DNA of 64,000 nucleotides, taken from positions 72,678,716 through 72,742,715 of the forward strand of contig NC_081831.1 in NCBI RefSeq assembly GCF_030867095.1, given 5' to 3'. Below the pieces are notes generated by a model. That model ran no database searches. It was not told where the DNA came from and saw nothing but the letters and a program-made list of their open reading frames with translations. The number at the start of each line of letters is the position of its first letter. Within the stretch, counting starts at the first letter, position 1. The translations under genes and the position numbers were made by a program. Shown here one piece after another: positions 29,901 through 43,348 of this stretch. Source of the DNA: Alligator mississippiensis (taxonomy: Eukaryota > Chordata > Crocodylia > Alligatoridae).

Positions 29901-32900
29901 GCAATCAATGACAACAGCTGACCTTCAGCTGCTGCACTCTAGGAACACTTTGTCCTCTTCTCTGGGGGTTGGGAAAAATTCCCAGATTTAAAGCCAAAGC
30001 CTGCTTGGCTTGCTGAAATCAATGGAACAGGTCCAGGGAGCAAGATCAGCAGTGTTTGGCATTACTTAGGTTTGGATCAGAGCCTTTGTATTCTGTGATT
30101 TCACTCTTTGCCCTGGAGTCCAGGCCTTGCTGATGAGTCTTAGCTTTCTTAAACCGAGTTTTCTTAGCTTTCTTAAACTGACTTTACTTCTGTTTCTAAT
30201 TTCCATGCTTGTGGAGGTGTCCTGAAAACGAAATGGATGCCTTAACTATAGCACTAGTGTAGTCCATTTGTACAGACCTTCTACTGTGGTTTCAAAGTGT
30301 CTCTTAGGGACAAAAATTACACATAAACCAGTATAAGTGATTGGAAACCAGTTCTAACTTGTAACACAGCAGAAGTTCAGTGCATATAAACTGCTTTCAA
30401 AATGTGCTAAACTAGTTTAAGATAAACCGGGATTAATGTAGTACCAAATTTAGCTGGTTTAGGTTAAATTGGTTTAACCTTGAACTTCTGTCTTGGATCC
30501 CCTCCACATTCAGGTTAACTCACAGTTCCCCAGCATCCCAGGATGCTTTGTACTTCCCTGCAATCCCATCCCCCCTATACTTGCAGAGTGGGCAGGTTAG
30601 CTTTGGCCCAAGATGTCTGCTCCAGCTGAGGCAGGTGTGCTCTAGCACTTCCCAGCTTTTGGCCTGGGCCACTGCAGGCATGTGGCTGCATTTCCAGAAT
30701 CAAAAGTGAATGTCTACTCATTTGCTTATTGGTTCAGTCTACACAGCTTAGACTTACAACTTGCAAAGACTGAATCAATTCAGTCTCGGGTTTTTTGACT
30801 GTCTGTACTTAGCCGTATTGATTCAGCTTCAGCCAGTAAATAAAGTTGACATCAGGTCTTCACCTGTTCAGGTGGTGCAAGTCCATGACTGGAAGCTTGT
30901 GGGCTCCAACCCTGCCTGTTCAGTTTGATGTACTTCCATTGATTCCAACTGGGCTTCTCTCACTATGTGATGTTAAGCACATGCTTACATCTTGATAGGA
31001 TCAGGGCTTCGTGTTGTGTTGAGTGGCACATTGTAGTTTGTCTCCTTGGTTAGGGACAGTGTTAAACTAAGCCAATATAACCCTAGCTTAACACCCCTCC
31101 CCCCACCCAAGTCATTTGCACCAGTTTAACCAGCCTTTTGCTGGTCAAACAGTTTAAAGTCACATATTAAGTAGCAGTGCAACTCTGCATGTAGACAAAC
31201 CCAAAGTGAATATAAGTGTCTCCCAAGTCATTTAAGATTGTCCATGCAGAGGAGGGCACTGATATAACAGCTTTGGTGTCTACAGAGTACTTCTTCTAAC
31301 CTCTGGGGGAAGAAATTCCAGAGGTAAATAAAATACACTCTGTTTTCCTAAGTACCCCATGTATTTCACCTGGATACAATATGCTTCAATTCCTTCCCCA
31401 GAACTCTTGTGCGATGTGGCTGCATGCTGATAAACAGCTCTCTCAGCGGGGGCTGCATTTTACTGGCAGATCAAGTGAGCTGTGTAGGGCACTGTGCTTC
31501 TACTGAGATTCTAGCTTGTTACTCAAAGCCATAGCTCCTTGGATGAAAGGTGTTTGGGAAGAGTGGTACTATCATTAGTTGTGGTAGTTGTCATTCTCAA
31601 GTCCAGCAGAGGCTTTAGAGGACTTGAGAAAGCAAGAAAGGGAGAAAGCAAACTCCAGCCTTTCAAAAGCATGGCTTAATGACCAAACAGAAAGTCTGTG
31701 TTCAGGTTTTTCTCCCTTTCCTAGCACTGGGGGTCTGAAAGAAATGCCTCAGGGTGTTGTCTGGCTGGAGAAAAGCCAGTCAGAGCTTTTCCTCAAGCAA
31801 TGCTTTTCCTCATATTTTCATCAAGCAGTATTGGCCAAGAGGCATGTCTTAAGTGGTTCATGTGCTCCAAGGAGGGTTGGGACTGGGCTTTCCAAAGCAG
31901 TAGGGCTCATCCAGACTGCTCGATGATCATGTTAATAATCAAAAATACATTTATGTTACCAGGAACTGAAAGAACTGGAAAAAAAAAAAATCACTAGGAA
32001 AAATGGACCCTGTAAAGACCCACTGGGGAATACTTGGCTTCTAATCAGGCTGGGCATGACCTGAGGGACTACTGCAGGCCTGACATGCAAGCCTAATGCT
32101 AACACTGAAGTGCTGTGCTACAAGGGGATAAGAATCTAACCGGAGGTGTTGGACATACATTATCTGATCTAGTCCCATCACGCTGCAAACACACACGAGG
32201 AAGAGGAGAAACGCAGCACCGATGGGAGCATTGTCCTTTTCATGAAATACTAGGACAAATGAGCTACTTAGTGCATCTTCACTGACATCAAGTGACAACC
32301 CTAGAGCTGAATTTGGCTTTCATGCAGAAATCCTTTCTGCCTGTCCAACTGAATGTGGAAAATGTCAGAGTCCATCTGAAAAAAGAAATCCCTCTCCAGC
32401 TAGAAGCAGAACTACACTAATCAATTAAATGTTACTGGGCTAAATGATACAAATAAGTATGCATAAACTGAATTAGCAATACAGTTGGTGCTATGACTCC
32501 CTAACTCCAATATAAACAAAGTATTGTAGGTTATTACTTAGTAACAATTAATTCACAAACAGTACACAAGAATAAAGTATATGTGTAGGGCATATGACTT
32601 AAAAATGGTAGTCTTGCTCTGTGTGATTCTGCCTCTCTGCTCATTCAAATTGCTTAATTTTTTAAAGTTTCCCAGACATGAGCACAAGCAGTTAAAGACA
32701 CAGACCTGGATAAGAAAATCTTGAAGCATGCATGCATTTAGATGTTATGTGAAACACATGACCTGAGAGGGTTTGGTTTTTCTTTTTAGACTCTGGCCTG
32801 AAACTCTATTAACTTTCAGATTTCCTTTTGGCAAGAAAACAAATCCTGTGAAGTAGCAGAGATGCTCTTGTGCAAGTACATGCAGAGGCTGGCTTGGAAG

Positions 32901-35900
32901 CTCTGCGACACACGGCCACGGTCTCTCTGCAGCAGTTACATATAAGCAGTGTTGCACAGTAGCCGCCTCTCCACTCCCCAGTTAAATGGCTCCCAGGGAG
33001 GGTGTGCTAACCCACAAACTCACCACGGTAAGCCATGACATCCTCAAACCCTCAGAAAAGATGGATCGAGGGGATGATGACAGATGCTGTTAGTAATGCT
33101 TGGTGTGGGCACCCTCCTGGAGAGGAGTCATGAAGCTGCGTACATTGTGCTGTGGGCAGTGATGAGCATGCACAGCATAAATGCAGCTACACTGCTTCTG
33201 GAACAGGAATTAGTTTATGCAGAGCAGCATGGCATGCTTGGAGATGCCCTACCTGGCACAGCAACTCTGCGGTATAGATATGTTTAGGGAATTTTTTTTT
33301 CCTGTAAATGCTTCCTGTTTTCTGTCCCAGAGGCTTGTTTATAACCCAGGTACAAGATCTGTGGTAGGCAGTCCTTCTGAATGCAAGGCTCTAGTCAAGG
33401 AGATATTTTAACAAAGAATTGTATAGTCTTCTTACTGGTTTAGATTATCTGTATGCCAGAATGCTCTAAACTGTATTAAATGACTAGTCATGTCTCACCC
33501 TTCTTAAGCCTTCAAAATCTGCTACTGTAAAATGCACAGCTACCAACGTTCATAATATAATACAATCTTACATTTGGACAGCAACTTTCATTCCAAAAGT
33601 TTTCCAAAACATTTTAGATGTTGATAGGAAAACTTAGTTCTGCAGTTAAATATTATGGACCAGCAGCTGTTGCTGGGTGATGTGTGGCAATGCATTACCC
33701 ACCAATGGCTACTTGTCCATAATGATTTTATGGAATAGGCCAGAGTAAAACAGGAAGTAAAGAACAAGAAGGTAATTTGTTTTTGATAGTTCTGAAAGAT
33801 TGTTGCAGTCCAGTGAGTATGTAGCCTGGGCTGGAAAATTGCATGGAAGTATCTTTCCATTACACACTGCAACAGAATACATTCCCAGGAGACATTTCTT
33901 GAGAACGTGTGGAATGTTATGTGGTCAGTGCCAAAATAGTCACAGAATCCTATGATAACCTTAGGGAGCTGGACTGCGTGAGCACGTCTACACGAGATGC
34001 TTAATGCACAGTATCCTAATAACACTGCACAATAGCATGTCACAGCACAGACAGTGCTAATATGCTACTGCACAGTATTATTAGGCTACTGTGCAGTAGT
34101 GTCACTAAAAAGGCATTCACCAGTGCTACTGCAAAGCAACTCTAGTTACTGTGCATTTAGTGAGTACTTCTTTAACCAACTACTAAATTAAATGTGCAGT
34201 AACTACTGCACATTAATGAATGTGTAGACGTGCCCACGTTGTAGCAAAGTTTGCTGGTGGAGCTATAGAGGTACAGGGAGGGCAGAGGGGTGGTGGGGGG
34301 GAAAGGGGAATAAAGGGTTCCCTCTCCCTCCCCGCCTACAAGTCACTTTTGCAATAATGCAAAACCACCTTTTTACAACACAACTTTAGTCCCCTGGTGT
34401 ATAATGTGGTAACAGCATACTTCTCATTATAATCGCATATATGGCATATAACAGCTGTACTGAAATTCAGAGTCCAGGGAACTCCCTCTTGAACAAACAC
34501 CAAAAATGGGGCTATGCAGACTAAAAAAAAAATCGGCACATGAAAGCTGCCCAAATCACTTGGACTGAGTGGGGAAGGTGAAACTAGGCACCAGCATTCC
34601 CAATGGAAATGTGCTCTGAGATGGGAAGTTTTCCCCAATCTAGCTTAAAAAGTGGAAACAACTGAAAGAGAAAATCTTGTATTCACTGAAGTATATGAAG
34701 GGTGGTGGTGGTGATATGGTAGAGATGTTCATCTGGATTTTGGTTCATTTATTTAAAAAAAAAGTCATTTTATTTAGGATTTGATTTAGGGTATAAATTT
34801 ATGCAAAAGAATCATAAAGCAGCAATTAAAACACACAAGCCACATTCCCACTTAAGAGTTGCAGCCAACTATTGGATCGTTGTGCTAGGGCACAGGAACC
34901 TAACAAAGAAATTAAATCAGAAACTATCATAAACTGATTATGCTACTTTCAGTGCTCAGAATGAAAGAAATTCAAGAAATAAAGTGGCAAAACCAGCCAA
35001 GAAATGATGCTGACCCTTAAATAATTTCAAGTGCTCTTTACAAAGAGAGGTTTTATGTGTGTATATATATTAGTTCTAAACTAGAAATTAACTTTAACAT
35101 CTAGAGAACACGAATCAGCCATGCAAAATTTCTTTGAAACATTTACTTTGAAGCTTTTGACAAGCTTGTCAGTAAACACAAAAGGTTAACATTTTTGACT
35201 CTGAAAAGCACAGTCCTAGGATTTTCTTGTAAAATTTGAATATAATGGTATAATTCTGATTTGCATCATTAGAAGTGTATCCTGCCCTCCAATCTATTGA
35301 GCATTCCTGATAAAGGCCATCTCTATTAGAGAATTTTCTTTTGCCCAAATGGTAGTTTATTCATTTGCTCTAAAATCTGGTAACATAAGTTTTACCAAGG
35401 AATTTGCCTTTGACTAATCTCATTCTGCAGACTCGCAACATAAGCTAGATGTGCCATGCCAAAACATGCATACTGTACCTCTTAAATTCTCTAACATGCC
35501 AACCAGGAGCAAAGTGAAAAAGGAAGACAAAGGGATAAAATTAGGATAATCACAACAAAGAGTGCCCATGCATTCATAAAACCAATTCATATTTAATTAA
35601 ACAAAAGTAAAAACATTCAAATATACTTGGCATCAAATATAGCACTTCTTAAAACATTTCTAGATATGTTAAGGCTAAAGTGGAAATGGGAGGAAGATGG
35701 TACCAGGCAGAAATCATCACTAAAATATGAAGTAAGGATTGTCCATTGACAGTATGATCCTGCTGCCTTCAAAGGCAGGGATAAAGACTACTGACATGGG
35801 AGGTGAAGGCTCTGGCTATGTAGAAATCAGAAAGGATGGATTGAAGGGATGATGACAGATGCTGTTAGTAATGCGCAGCCCTTACCTACTGGTATGGCTC

Positions 35901-38900
35901 TTCAGAGCACTGTGCAACTAATTCCTGACTCGGGAAGAACAGAGTATTTGGATGTGGATACAGATGGACAGGCTGATGTAAATCCAGGGCTGTTCAAGAA
36001 AGTTGGTTTGCAGAGCTGGGTTTATAACTGAGGTGTTGCCAGTCCTGTCCTCAAGGCACGTAATCAGTGTGCTACAGTTCCACACTCTGGCTGGTCTACG
36101 ATGTTCTAAGTTTTCTTCCTGGCGCTGTCTAATTTCACTCTCTCTTGGGAGAATCGAAGGCACCTAAAATAACCTTGAAGCACCCCAAATTCCCTCCCTT
36201 AACAGCAATATTAAGACATGAGGCCAGGAGGACAGGCAAAAGGGATTTGCTATTGGCCCCATAGCTCCTGTTCTTAGTGCTTTGTCACTTAGCAAGTCTG
36301 CAAGATGAACCAGAGCTTCCTGAATGCCCTGGCAAAGCACTTGCACTAAGCCCTTACTTTAACTGAACGCTGCAATATGTCACAGGTTTTATTTTGTACT
36401 GAGTAGGATCAATACATGGGAACTCAGCGGAGATGAATGAAGGGAGGAAAAAAAGAATAATCACAGCTACCAAAGATGTCAACTCCTTTGTTTTCTGTTG
36501 TTTTCCCCAAGGGACCTGTGGGATCTTTCATTTCTTCCTCTTTATTCTCTCCCTTCCTTGGTACCCATTCCTGACAGCACCTGTATTATGCCTATCCTGT
36601 GTTCATTCCCTCATACACTCTCGCTTTGGACTCTGAACTCAGCATCTTTCCTGCTGATTTCTCTCAGCTGCCACTCCCTTGGCCCAGTTCCCACTGGCGG
36701 GTTTTCCTTTCACTTCAGTGAAGGTGGAGCAGACCCCCAGCAGGTGAGATCAGTGCAGAACTGAACCCACAAGCCTGAGCAATGCACTGATGTTAATTTT
36801 TTAACATCATTTCTTGGACCCCACAACCCTGCTGCAGCCAATCCACAGTTAACTTGTGTTTGAGCTGCCTTGAATTGTTTAAAACAACAAATCAGAAGCT
36901 ACTGATTCGATACGAATCCTCCTAGGTTCCCCAAGTACACTCTTCCTTCCCTCCAGCTTGTCAGTGAAGTGCTAGGAACAGATGGGTCCTTCCAGCTCAA
37001 ATCACCTGAATGCCTCTACTGCAGTTTATATGTTTGTCAGTATGAAAGCAGATCACTGTAGTGTACCAAGAAAGTGTCACTTGGATCCTGTTTTCCCTTC
37101 AGCTTATTTCTAACAAATTTACTTTCCATAGATTTGGGACAGTTCCTTACAGAAATCAGTGGTGGCCTTAGGGTTGTTGGGACCCTAGGCAAGAGAGTCA
37201 TTGGGGCCCCTTAAAGGCTTAATTTTGATGACCTCCACAGTTGTATTGTGGATCTTTTTAATATTCTTTGGGGGAATTAGATAAATAGTTGAGTGTTAAA
37301 ATGCAAACAGAGCCACTTCCTTGCAAAAACTTCAACACCCCCTCAAAAATTGTTGCAAAATTTTGGAGGCCCCTGGCAATTGCCCAGTTTGCCTTCCCCT
37401 AAGCCCGGTACTGCAGAAATACTGCAGTAAACCTCATTTCTCAACATGCTGGACAGAAATGTCCAAAAGAAAGCAAGGGCAATTATGCCTCAAACAGATG
37501 AAACAGCACAGCCCAGTGGTTGGAAAGAAACAAAGCTGGGTTGTCCTTTACCACCCCGCTCCCCAGGACAAAACCTGCCAGGGACCTTTTTAACCTGAGG
37601 CCTGAAGCTGTTGAATTTTACTTCTTTCAAACTAGTAAAAACTAATGCCCAAATTACCAATGTACTGAAAACCACAGGCAGTTAAAGATAAGGAGAACCT
37701 CATGAGAAAGTGACCTTATCTTTGCCTCATTTTGTATAGACTACAGTAGGTATGGACTTGTGTTTACCATATACACATTCTCGGTATCCGAGTCTTATCT
37801 GGGTACATCAGGTGGGGGAAAAAAGCATTGAAGGCATAACAGCAGGGAAATCAGACTCCATGCTATTTTGGGGGGCCTACATTACAGCTTTTTAAAAAAC
37901 TCAAGGGAACTGAAAACAAAGTTTGAATTGAGAGGATTTGTTTTCCTCCTTGAAGTATTTGGCAAAGGAAGGAGTTTAACTACAAAGCCATGTAAATAAG
38001 CATAATTTTTAACACTTTCTAATAAAGTTTTACATCTGAGGGATGAAGGGAAGATCCCCAGGACTGGGCATTCATTGTACTAGTCCTTTACTTGGCACTT
38101 ATGTAGGGTATCCAACCTGCAGACCCAGACCTGAAGTCCCACTTCTACCATCTGAAGCTTCCAGTCCAAGCTGAACTCCCTCAGGGGTAAGGGATGACCT
38201 TTGCTTGACTTCCACACTGGACTGTAAGCAAGGGCACTTAGGATGTGGAGATGAGCACACCAAGCAGCAGATCAGTTTGGGAAGGGAATTAAGCTATAGT
38301 TGTTTGCAATTGCAAGGTCCTTCCAATCCCACATTCCTACGAGTTCATTTTTCTTAGGGCCAAGCAGCCACCAGTTTATGACAACCACTGGCTAGTTAGT
38401 CCGATGATGAATTTTTAATGAGAATAAGATACAGTATCAAGGAATCTTGATGGAAACTGCAGAAAGCTTAGACTTTCAGGGAAGGTACAAGCGGCATAAA
38501 TGATGCTGTGTTTATGCAGCTGATATTCCTGCAGAGTTGACAACAAGAATTTCCAGCAAGCACTAGGCTCAGCTGGAAGCAGGACTAAGGATGATACTGA
38601 TTTTCAGTAATTAATAACTTCTGACTAAACTCACTGCATTCTCAATTAGGAGTGTGTACGCAATGAAAGGGCATACCGCAGCTCTGGAGTCAGCTCTTCT
38701 TTTGTGCAACTCTCCTAGCACCTAAGGTTGTACAGTATCACATCAGAGAAGGCTGTTGGTTCTCAAGTATGGAGATCTGATGGAATACACAACTACTATG
38801 AAGTGGAGAAAGGATGCAGTTTACTAAAAAAAAACCCCCAAAACCTGACAGCCCTAGGAGGGAATTATATCATTTGAGTAAATCGCAACAAATAAAAATC

Positions 38901-41900
38901 TCAAGCTAAATCAAATATCAACCATTTCTTCTAGAAGAAATAACACATCTCAGCCCTCTTTGCAATGGACATGAGGTGGCAACTGATCAGTTGGCTTGTT
39001 CCTAGTTCCAAAATTCTGGAAATAAATGCAAACCGCAGAAAAATGGTAACAATAATAGTGCTCCATACCTGCATTTTCCGTTTCACAGTTTCAAAGGGGA
39101 AGGAAAGTGTCTGTGCTACACCAGCAGCAAGACAGCCATTGATGAAGTTCTGGAGGGGAGTGAAGTGATTGCTAGGCTCTCGCCAGATTTTGTCCAGGTT
39201 GATATACACAAATAATGAGCCAGCAGAAAATGGGATAGTGCCTGTAAAGCAAACCAGACAGAAAAGGTCACCCATGAGCAAGCAGCACAGCATAAAGAAA
39301 GAGCCATGCTTTCTTCTTACCCCACTGATGAGCTAAATGGTGTCTGACTGAACCCAAGAGACCCGTACTTGTTAGATACTGTAGTATCAAGGGAAGGTCT
39401 TATTTAAGCTTTATGTTTTAATGTCCAAATATGGCATTAGACATTTGCAAATGCAACCTGTAGATTGTGCTGGTGCCTCTTATATCTTGGTTTCAGTCAC
39501 TTTCTTCACTTTACCCCAGCCCCAAGAGTGCCCACAGGTATAACGGGGCTGCCTCAGCATCCAGGGTCCTGAGTGACATTGCTGTCTCGTTTGATGCATT
39601 AGCTCTGTTCCTGCTTGCACCACATTTAAATTTGATTACAACAGGAAAAACAACAAGCATTTGAAAGTTATAACCCAATTTGTATAAACCATCCTACTGC
39701 ATTAAAGCATGGTATCCTGCAAAGCTGCAGAGAGATGATAAATAATTTAAACAATAAATAACAAGTCACATCTGCCTCAGTCACAGAGACATACTGCTAG
39801 CTTCACCTTTCATGCATATAATATTGCTGTTACATTGCTTTGACCAGGTACTAGGAATTATAGGCATATATTGTTTTTCTTAAGTGAAGGAGGGAAATGC
39901 TGCTTCTCAAACCAAAGTAAAAAAAGCTAAAGCAAAAATGTGTTCTTGGATTCTTTTAATCACACATACTACACTGGCAGCCCCTCAGAGTTTAGAGGAA
40001 TTTAGCTGTTGTAGCAACGACAAGATTGACACAAGTTGATACCTACAGCACTGTGTGCATATATATGCTTTCTAAAGAGCCATTTGTTATTTTAAGATGT
40101 GCCAAGCAAGTTCTACATATGGATGTTTTAACATCCATACATGCAGCAAAGCTCAGAAATATACTGTTAGCTTACCTAAAACAGTCGACGAAACACCACG
40201 ATAGAGAGCCAGGAATCCCTCTTGATGATATATTGTGTAGAAAGCATGAAGAATTCCTTTATAAGATGGTTCCAATCGGTTCTGCACAATGAGTCGGGTT
40301 TTAATGACATCAGTTGGGTAAGTTGCTACGGTTGCAACCATGCCAGCCAAGCTTCCTGCCATGATGGCATGCCATTGAGATATGTGACCCAAATCATCCG
40401 TAAAGAGCGCGACAAACCTAGAACAGAGAAATAAGAGAGGGGCTATTCCTATATTCTTCTCACATACACACACCCCAGAATATAATATTCAACTTGTTTT
40501 TGAAAGGCAGAATGAAGAAAAAAAGATTTTTCCAGACTTATGGCTGCATAGAGCAGGGACAGAGCCTCTTCTTCAGCTGACTCACCCTGCCTTTCCTGCT
40601 TAACTGAAGCTGAAACCCTAGCTGCTGCTGAACACTGGTCTCCATGGGTTGATTTATGATTCTGAAAAAGAACTAAAGAGTCTCCAGGGTTGTGAAATAG
40701 GAGGACAGAGACCTGGAGCAGCTAGCAGAGCGCAGAATTGCCCTGAGAAAGGTTAGCTTGATTAACAGATCAAGACCATTGAAAAGGAGAGACTATTTTT
40801 AACACCTGTGGAACAATGAGCCAGACACTGTCATGTTCAGGCACTACTGTGCATTGAGGATCAAGTCCAAACTTATACTGGCTGTTAAAACATTGATGCT
40901 GGTATACTTCGTACATTTTTGCTAATTTACTCCTGGGTTCATGAGATCTCCTTAGCAAACCCAGATTCTGACACCTGTGATTCCGAGAGCAGAGCAAGGC
41001 CTTTCCTGTGGATGTTGAACACTCATACATCACCCTGCAGTGGACAGCAAGGGACATCATTCAGCCAGCAAGCAGTGGGACATGATCAAAGAAATCACAG
41101 AAGAATCTCAGTCCAAGCCTAGGGAGCAAGAGATGAGCGCAGAAATGCATCTGGAGTTCCACATTTCTGCCTTGCAGAGTCCAACCAGCTCATTTACATG
41201 GTTAGACCCGTAGGGGCCAACCTTTTTGACACAAATTAGCCCTGTTCCTCCATGAGTGACGCTCTGATCCCCTTCCCCTGCCTGATCTATTGCTCTGCTT
41301 TCTGCCCTGTCTGCTGCTGTGCTGCCTTCCCTTCCTACATCTGCTGTATGCCACACAGAGGCTGCCTAAGTGCCTTTGCCACTTGTGGCACAGACCACGT
41401 GTTGCCCACCCCCGTGGTACACGAGTCCAACTGGGGCCACATAGGGCACCCAAGAGAACTCGCTGCAATACAGATCCATCACCTCCCATCCAGCTATGCC
41501 TCTCTCCTCTTAAAAACGCCCTGTTTTCTCAGTCTAAACATTCACGTCCCATACATGTCTATTCCTGTGGTCTGTTATCTCCATAAACACATTACTATAT
41601 TCTCTATAAACACTTTATTATTTCTCTCACTCTCTGGCATTTTATGCCTCTGCACTGAATGTCTCACTTAGGCAATTTGACAACTAGACCATATATGGTT
41701 TAATGTACTCCAGAGGGAGGAAGTGAATACATTTTTTTTTTGGTAAAGCCCCTGTTGAGCAAGTGAAAAAGAGAACTGCCACCCCCATCGCCTGCAGCTG
41801 AATGCATTGTTCTAAATCTCAAGATAAAATGCAGCCATCCTGTTCAAGACTCATAGGCCCATCACCAAATGAGGAGTGATACCAAATCTCTGGGCCCTGT

Positions 41901-43348
41901 GTGTCATATCCTGGAGTGTGTGCACACAGCTGGGATGATTCACTCTCTGTCAAACCTGAGACATGCAATAGATGGCATCAGCCTGAGCTGAGAACCCTGC
42001 AGCAGATCTGATTGGGCAGCGGGAAGGTGAGCCCACGCTTGTCCCCTCCTCTCGGGGTGGGAAAGCCAGGGAACTGGAATAACCCTCCTTCCCGCCAGCC
42101 GGAAACGGTGCCTACATCATGCACCCAGCTGACCTAGATAAACAAACCAGCAGAGAAAACAAGCTGCAAATCATCAGGCTATCGCAGAGTCCAGCAAAGG
42201 CTTTGCACACAGCTGACTGCCAAACACAGGAAGAAAAAGGAAACACTCCATTTCTTTTGGGTGACATGGACAGAAAGACTCCACATTTCCTAGCACTCCT
42301 ATTCCCCTCTCCAGCCTTCGCTCACCTAGTGGGTTTCCCCATCTTATTTAGAAGAGGGGTTTTGGAATGAGCAACTGGGAGGGACCAGTGCTCCAAGCTG
42401 AGCAGCAGCACAGCTACTCATCAGGCCTGGAAAGGGCAGAGTTTGGATTCTGAAGTTTAATATTATCGAAGGGAAAAAAATTAAAAATAAATACGGTCAG
42501 CAGAGCAGAAGGAACAGATGTTAAGACCATGGCTTTGCCACGGTTGTGCTGTGAAGGACAATCGACTCCCAAGTTACTAAAACCAGGCCACGGTGCCAGG
42601 ATGATCCCACCAGACGCACCGGAGGGGAGGGTGGAGTCCTGCTGTCCCTGCCACCCCGCAGGAAGGGACGGCTGGCTAGGGCCCCCTCCTCTTCAGGTAG
42701 CTGCCTGCCAAGCCCTCACTGGCCTCTGCCACAGCCCCGGTATTTGAGCAGCGGTGGCCTTAGGGTTGTTGGGGCGCTGGGCACGAGACTCGTTTGGGGC
42801 CCTTTTAGAGGCTTCACTTTGATGACCTGCACGCAAGACGGATGCAAAATGTTGGGGCCCCCTAAAGTGCGGGCTGCCCGGTTTGTGCCCATCCCCTAAG
42901 CCCGCCGCTGATTTGAGGCTCCTTTTCTCCGCACCTGGCACCAGGGGGGCCCGAAAATGGTACCTTTGCGATCCTTCTTATCCTCATGGCGGCGAAGGGG
43001 GCCCCGTACTAAGAGTCCGCCCGCAGCCTGGCGCATCCATCCCCGCCCCGGCCGGGGTGCCCCGACGGCGGGGCCGGGCGCTTACCTGCGGTAGGCGGCG
43101 AGCTGCAGGGCGCTGTAGGGCCCGAGGCGCAGGCAGGCCGTGAGGTTGCCCTTCCACAGCGCCCGCAGCCCCTGGGCCCGGCGCAGCGCGCCGCCCGCCC
43201 GCCGCAGCCCCTGCCCGGCGCCCACCTGCGCCAGCACCGTCAGCAGCTCCAGCGGCGCCGTCAGGCTCAGGCTCAGCGCCCCGGCCAGCCCCGCGCAGCC
43301 CAGCCGCTGCCAGCCCGTCAGCCGCCCGTCCCGCGGCCAGCTGCCCAT
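23966..43348 (-). CDS. SLC25A43: Solute carrier family 25 member 43, five exons, complete
   Basis: This is a mitochondrial carrier family protein of unassigned substrate. Coding exons on the minus strand are 43348-43086 (263 nt), 40417-40176 (242 nt), 39241-39069 (173 nt), 24980-24846 (135 nt) and 24178-23966 (213 nt). All junctions are GT-AG with matching phases, giving 1026 nt or 341 residues plus stop, equal to the human length as I recall it. Repeat 1 carries PLELLT, where a basic residue normally ends the P-x-D/E-x-x-K/R motif. Repeats 2 and 3 have regular PTDVIK and PFETVK. The start MGSWPRDGRLTG matches the known N-terminus pattern, and LTPGVDQSLQPQEL marks the conserved C-terminal region. 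The last residues (LLRRGNFESRKLQAKETHS) differ from the lysine/proline-rich human tail. Intron 3 is about 14 kb and repeat-rich; intron 1 holds a TIR element close to exon 1. The neighbour SLC25A5 is in the same orientation about 7 kb downstream. Confidence 0.96.
28717..29020. mobile_element. Possible TIR element with CAGGGGTGGCACCAG end
   Basis: The left end CAGGGGTGGCACCAG is mirrored by ctagcgccacccagggg on the right. Flanks gggacaaa and gggaccaa are similar. It is GC-rich inside, in intron 3 of SLC25A43, and probably related to the same superfamily as the 37.2-kb and 42.7-kb copies. Confidence 0.5.
30280..31205. repeat. MITE-like fragments with GGTTTAA motifs
   Basis: Motifs such as tagctggtttaggttaaa and ccagtttaaccagcc recur in both orientations, and the block ends in gcatgtagacaaaccc, an inverted copy of a common MITE terminus. 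It may be two elements. It lies in intron 3 of SLC25A43. Confidence 0.35.
33053..33099 (+). repeat. 46-bp block shared with 35829
   Basis: cagaaa(a/g)gatgga followed by gatgatgacagatgctgtta and gtaatgc is nearly identical at 35829-35874. It is probably the edge of a dispersed repeat. Confidence 0.65.
33980..34235. mobile_element. MITE with long inverted ends
   Basis: The left end GAGCACGTCTACACGAGATG is mirrored on the right by (reverse complement) GGGCACGTCTACACATTCAT. Interior gcacagta/tactgcac motifs form further inverted pairs. No TSD is clear. PIF/Harbinger MITEs such as the crocodilian Chompy family are a candidate, not confirmed. Confidence 0.65.
35829..35874 (+). repeat. 46-bp block shared with 33053
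   Basis: Direct copy of 33053-33099 with about four differences. Similarity fades on both sides. Confidence 0.65.
37157..37413. mobile_element. TIR element, family A copy 1
   Basis: It starts CAGTGGTGGCCTTAGGG and ends in the inverted CCCTAAGCCCGGTACTG. It is flanked by CAGAAAT on both sides (37150-37156, 37414-37420). It shares its sequence with the copy at 42749, including the gggccc...ttttgatgacct core. It lies in intron 3 of SLC25A43. Confidence 0.8.
42749..42910. mobile_element. TIR element, family A copy 2
   Basis: It starts CAGCGGTGGCCTTAGGG and ends CCCTAAGCCCGCCGCTG. It is flanked by ATTTGAG on both sides (42742-42748, 42911-42917). It is shorter than copy 1 through an internal deletion and sits within intron 1 of SLC25A43, about 175 bp from exon 1. 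Confidence 0.8.

Larger units (their letters stand above)
24981..39068 (-). other. SLC25A43 intron 3
   Basis: This is a 14-kb intron between exons 3 and 4. Apart from the TIR elements, MITEs and the 46-bp block listed separately, it is AT-rich unique-looking DNA. No nested gene is supported. Confidence 0.8.

Noticed and set aside
33588-34043. 151-codon minus-strand frame
   Set aside because: Overlaps the MITE edge and has no recognisable domain.
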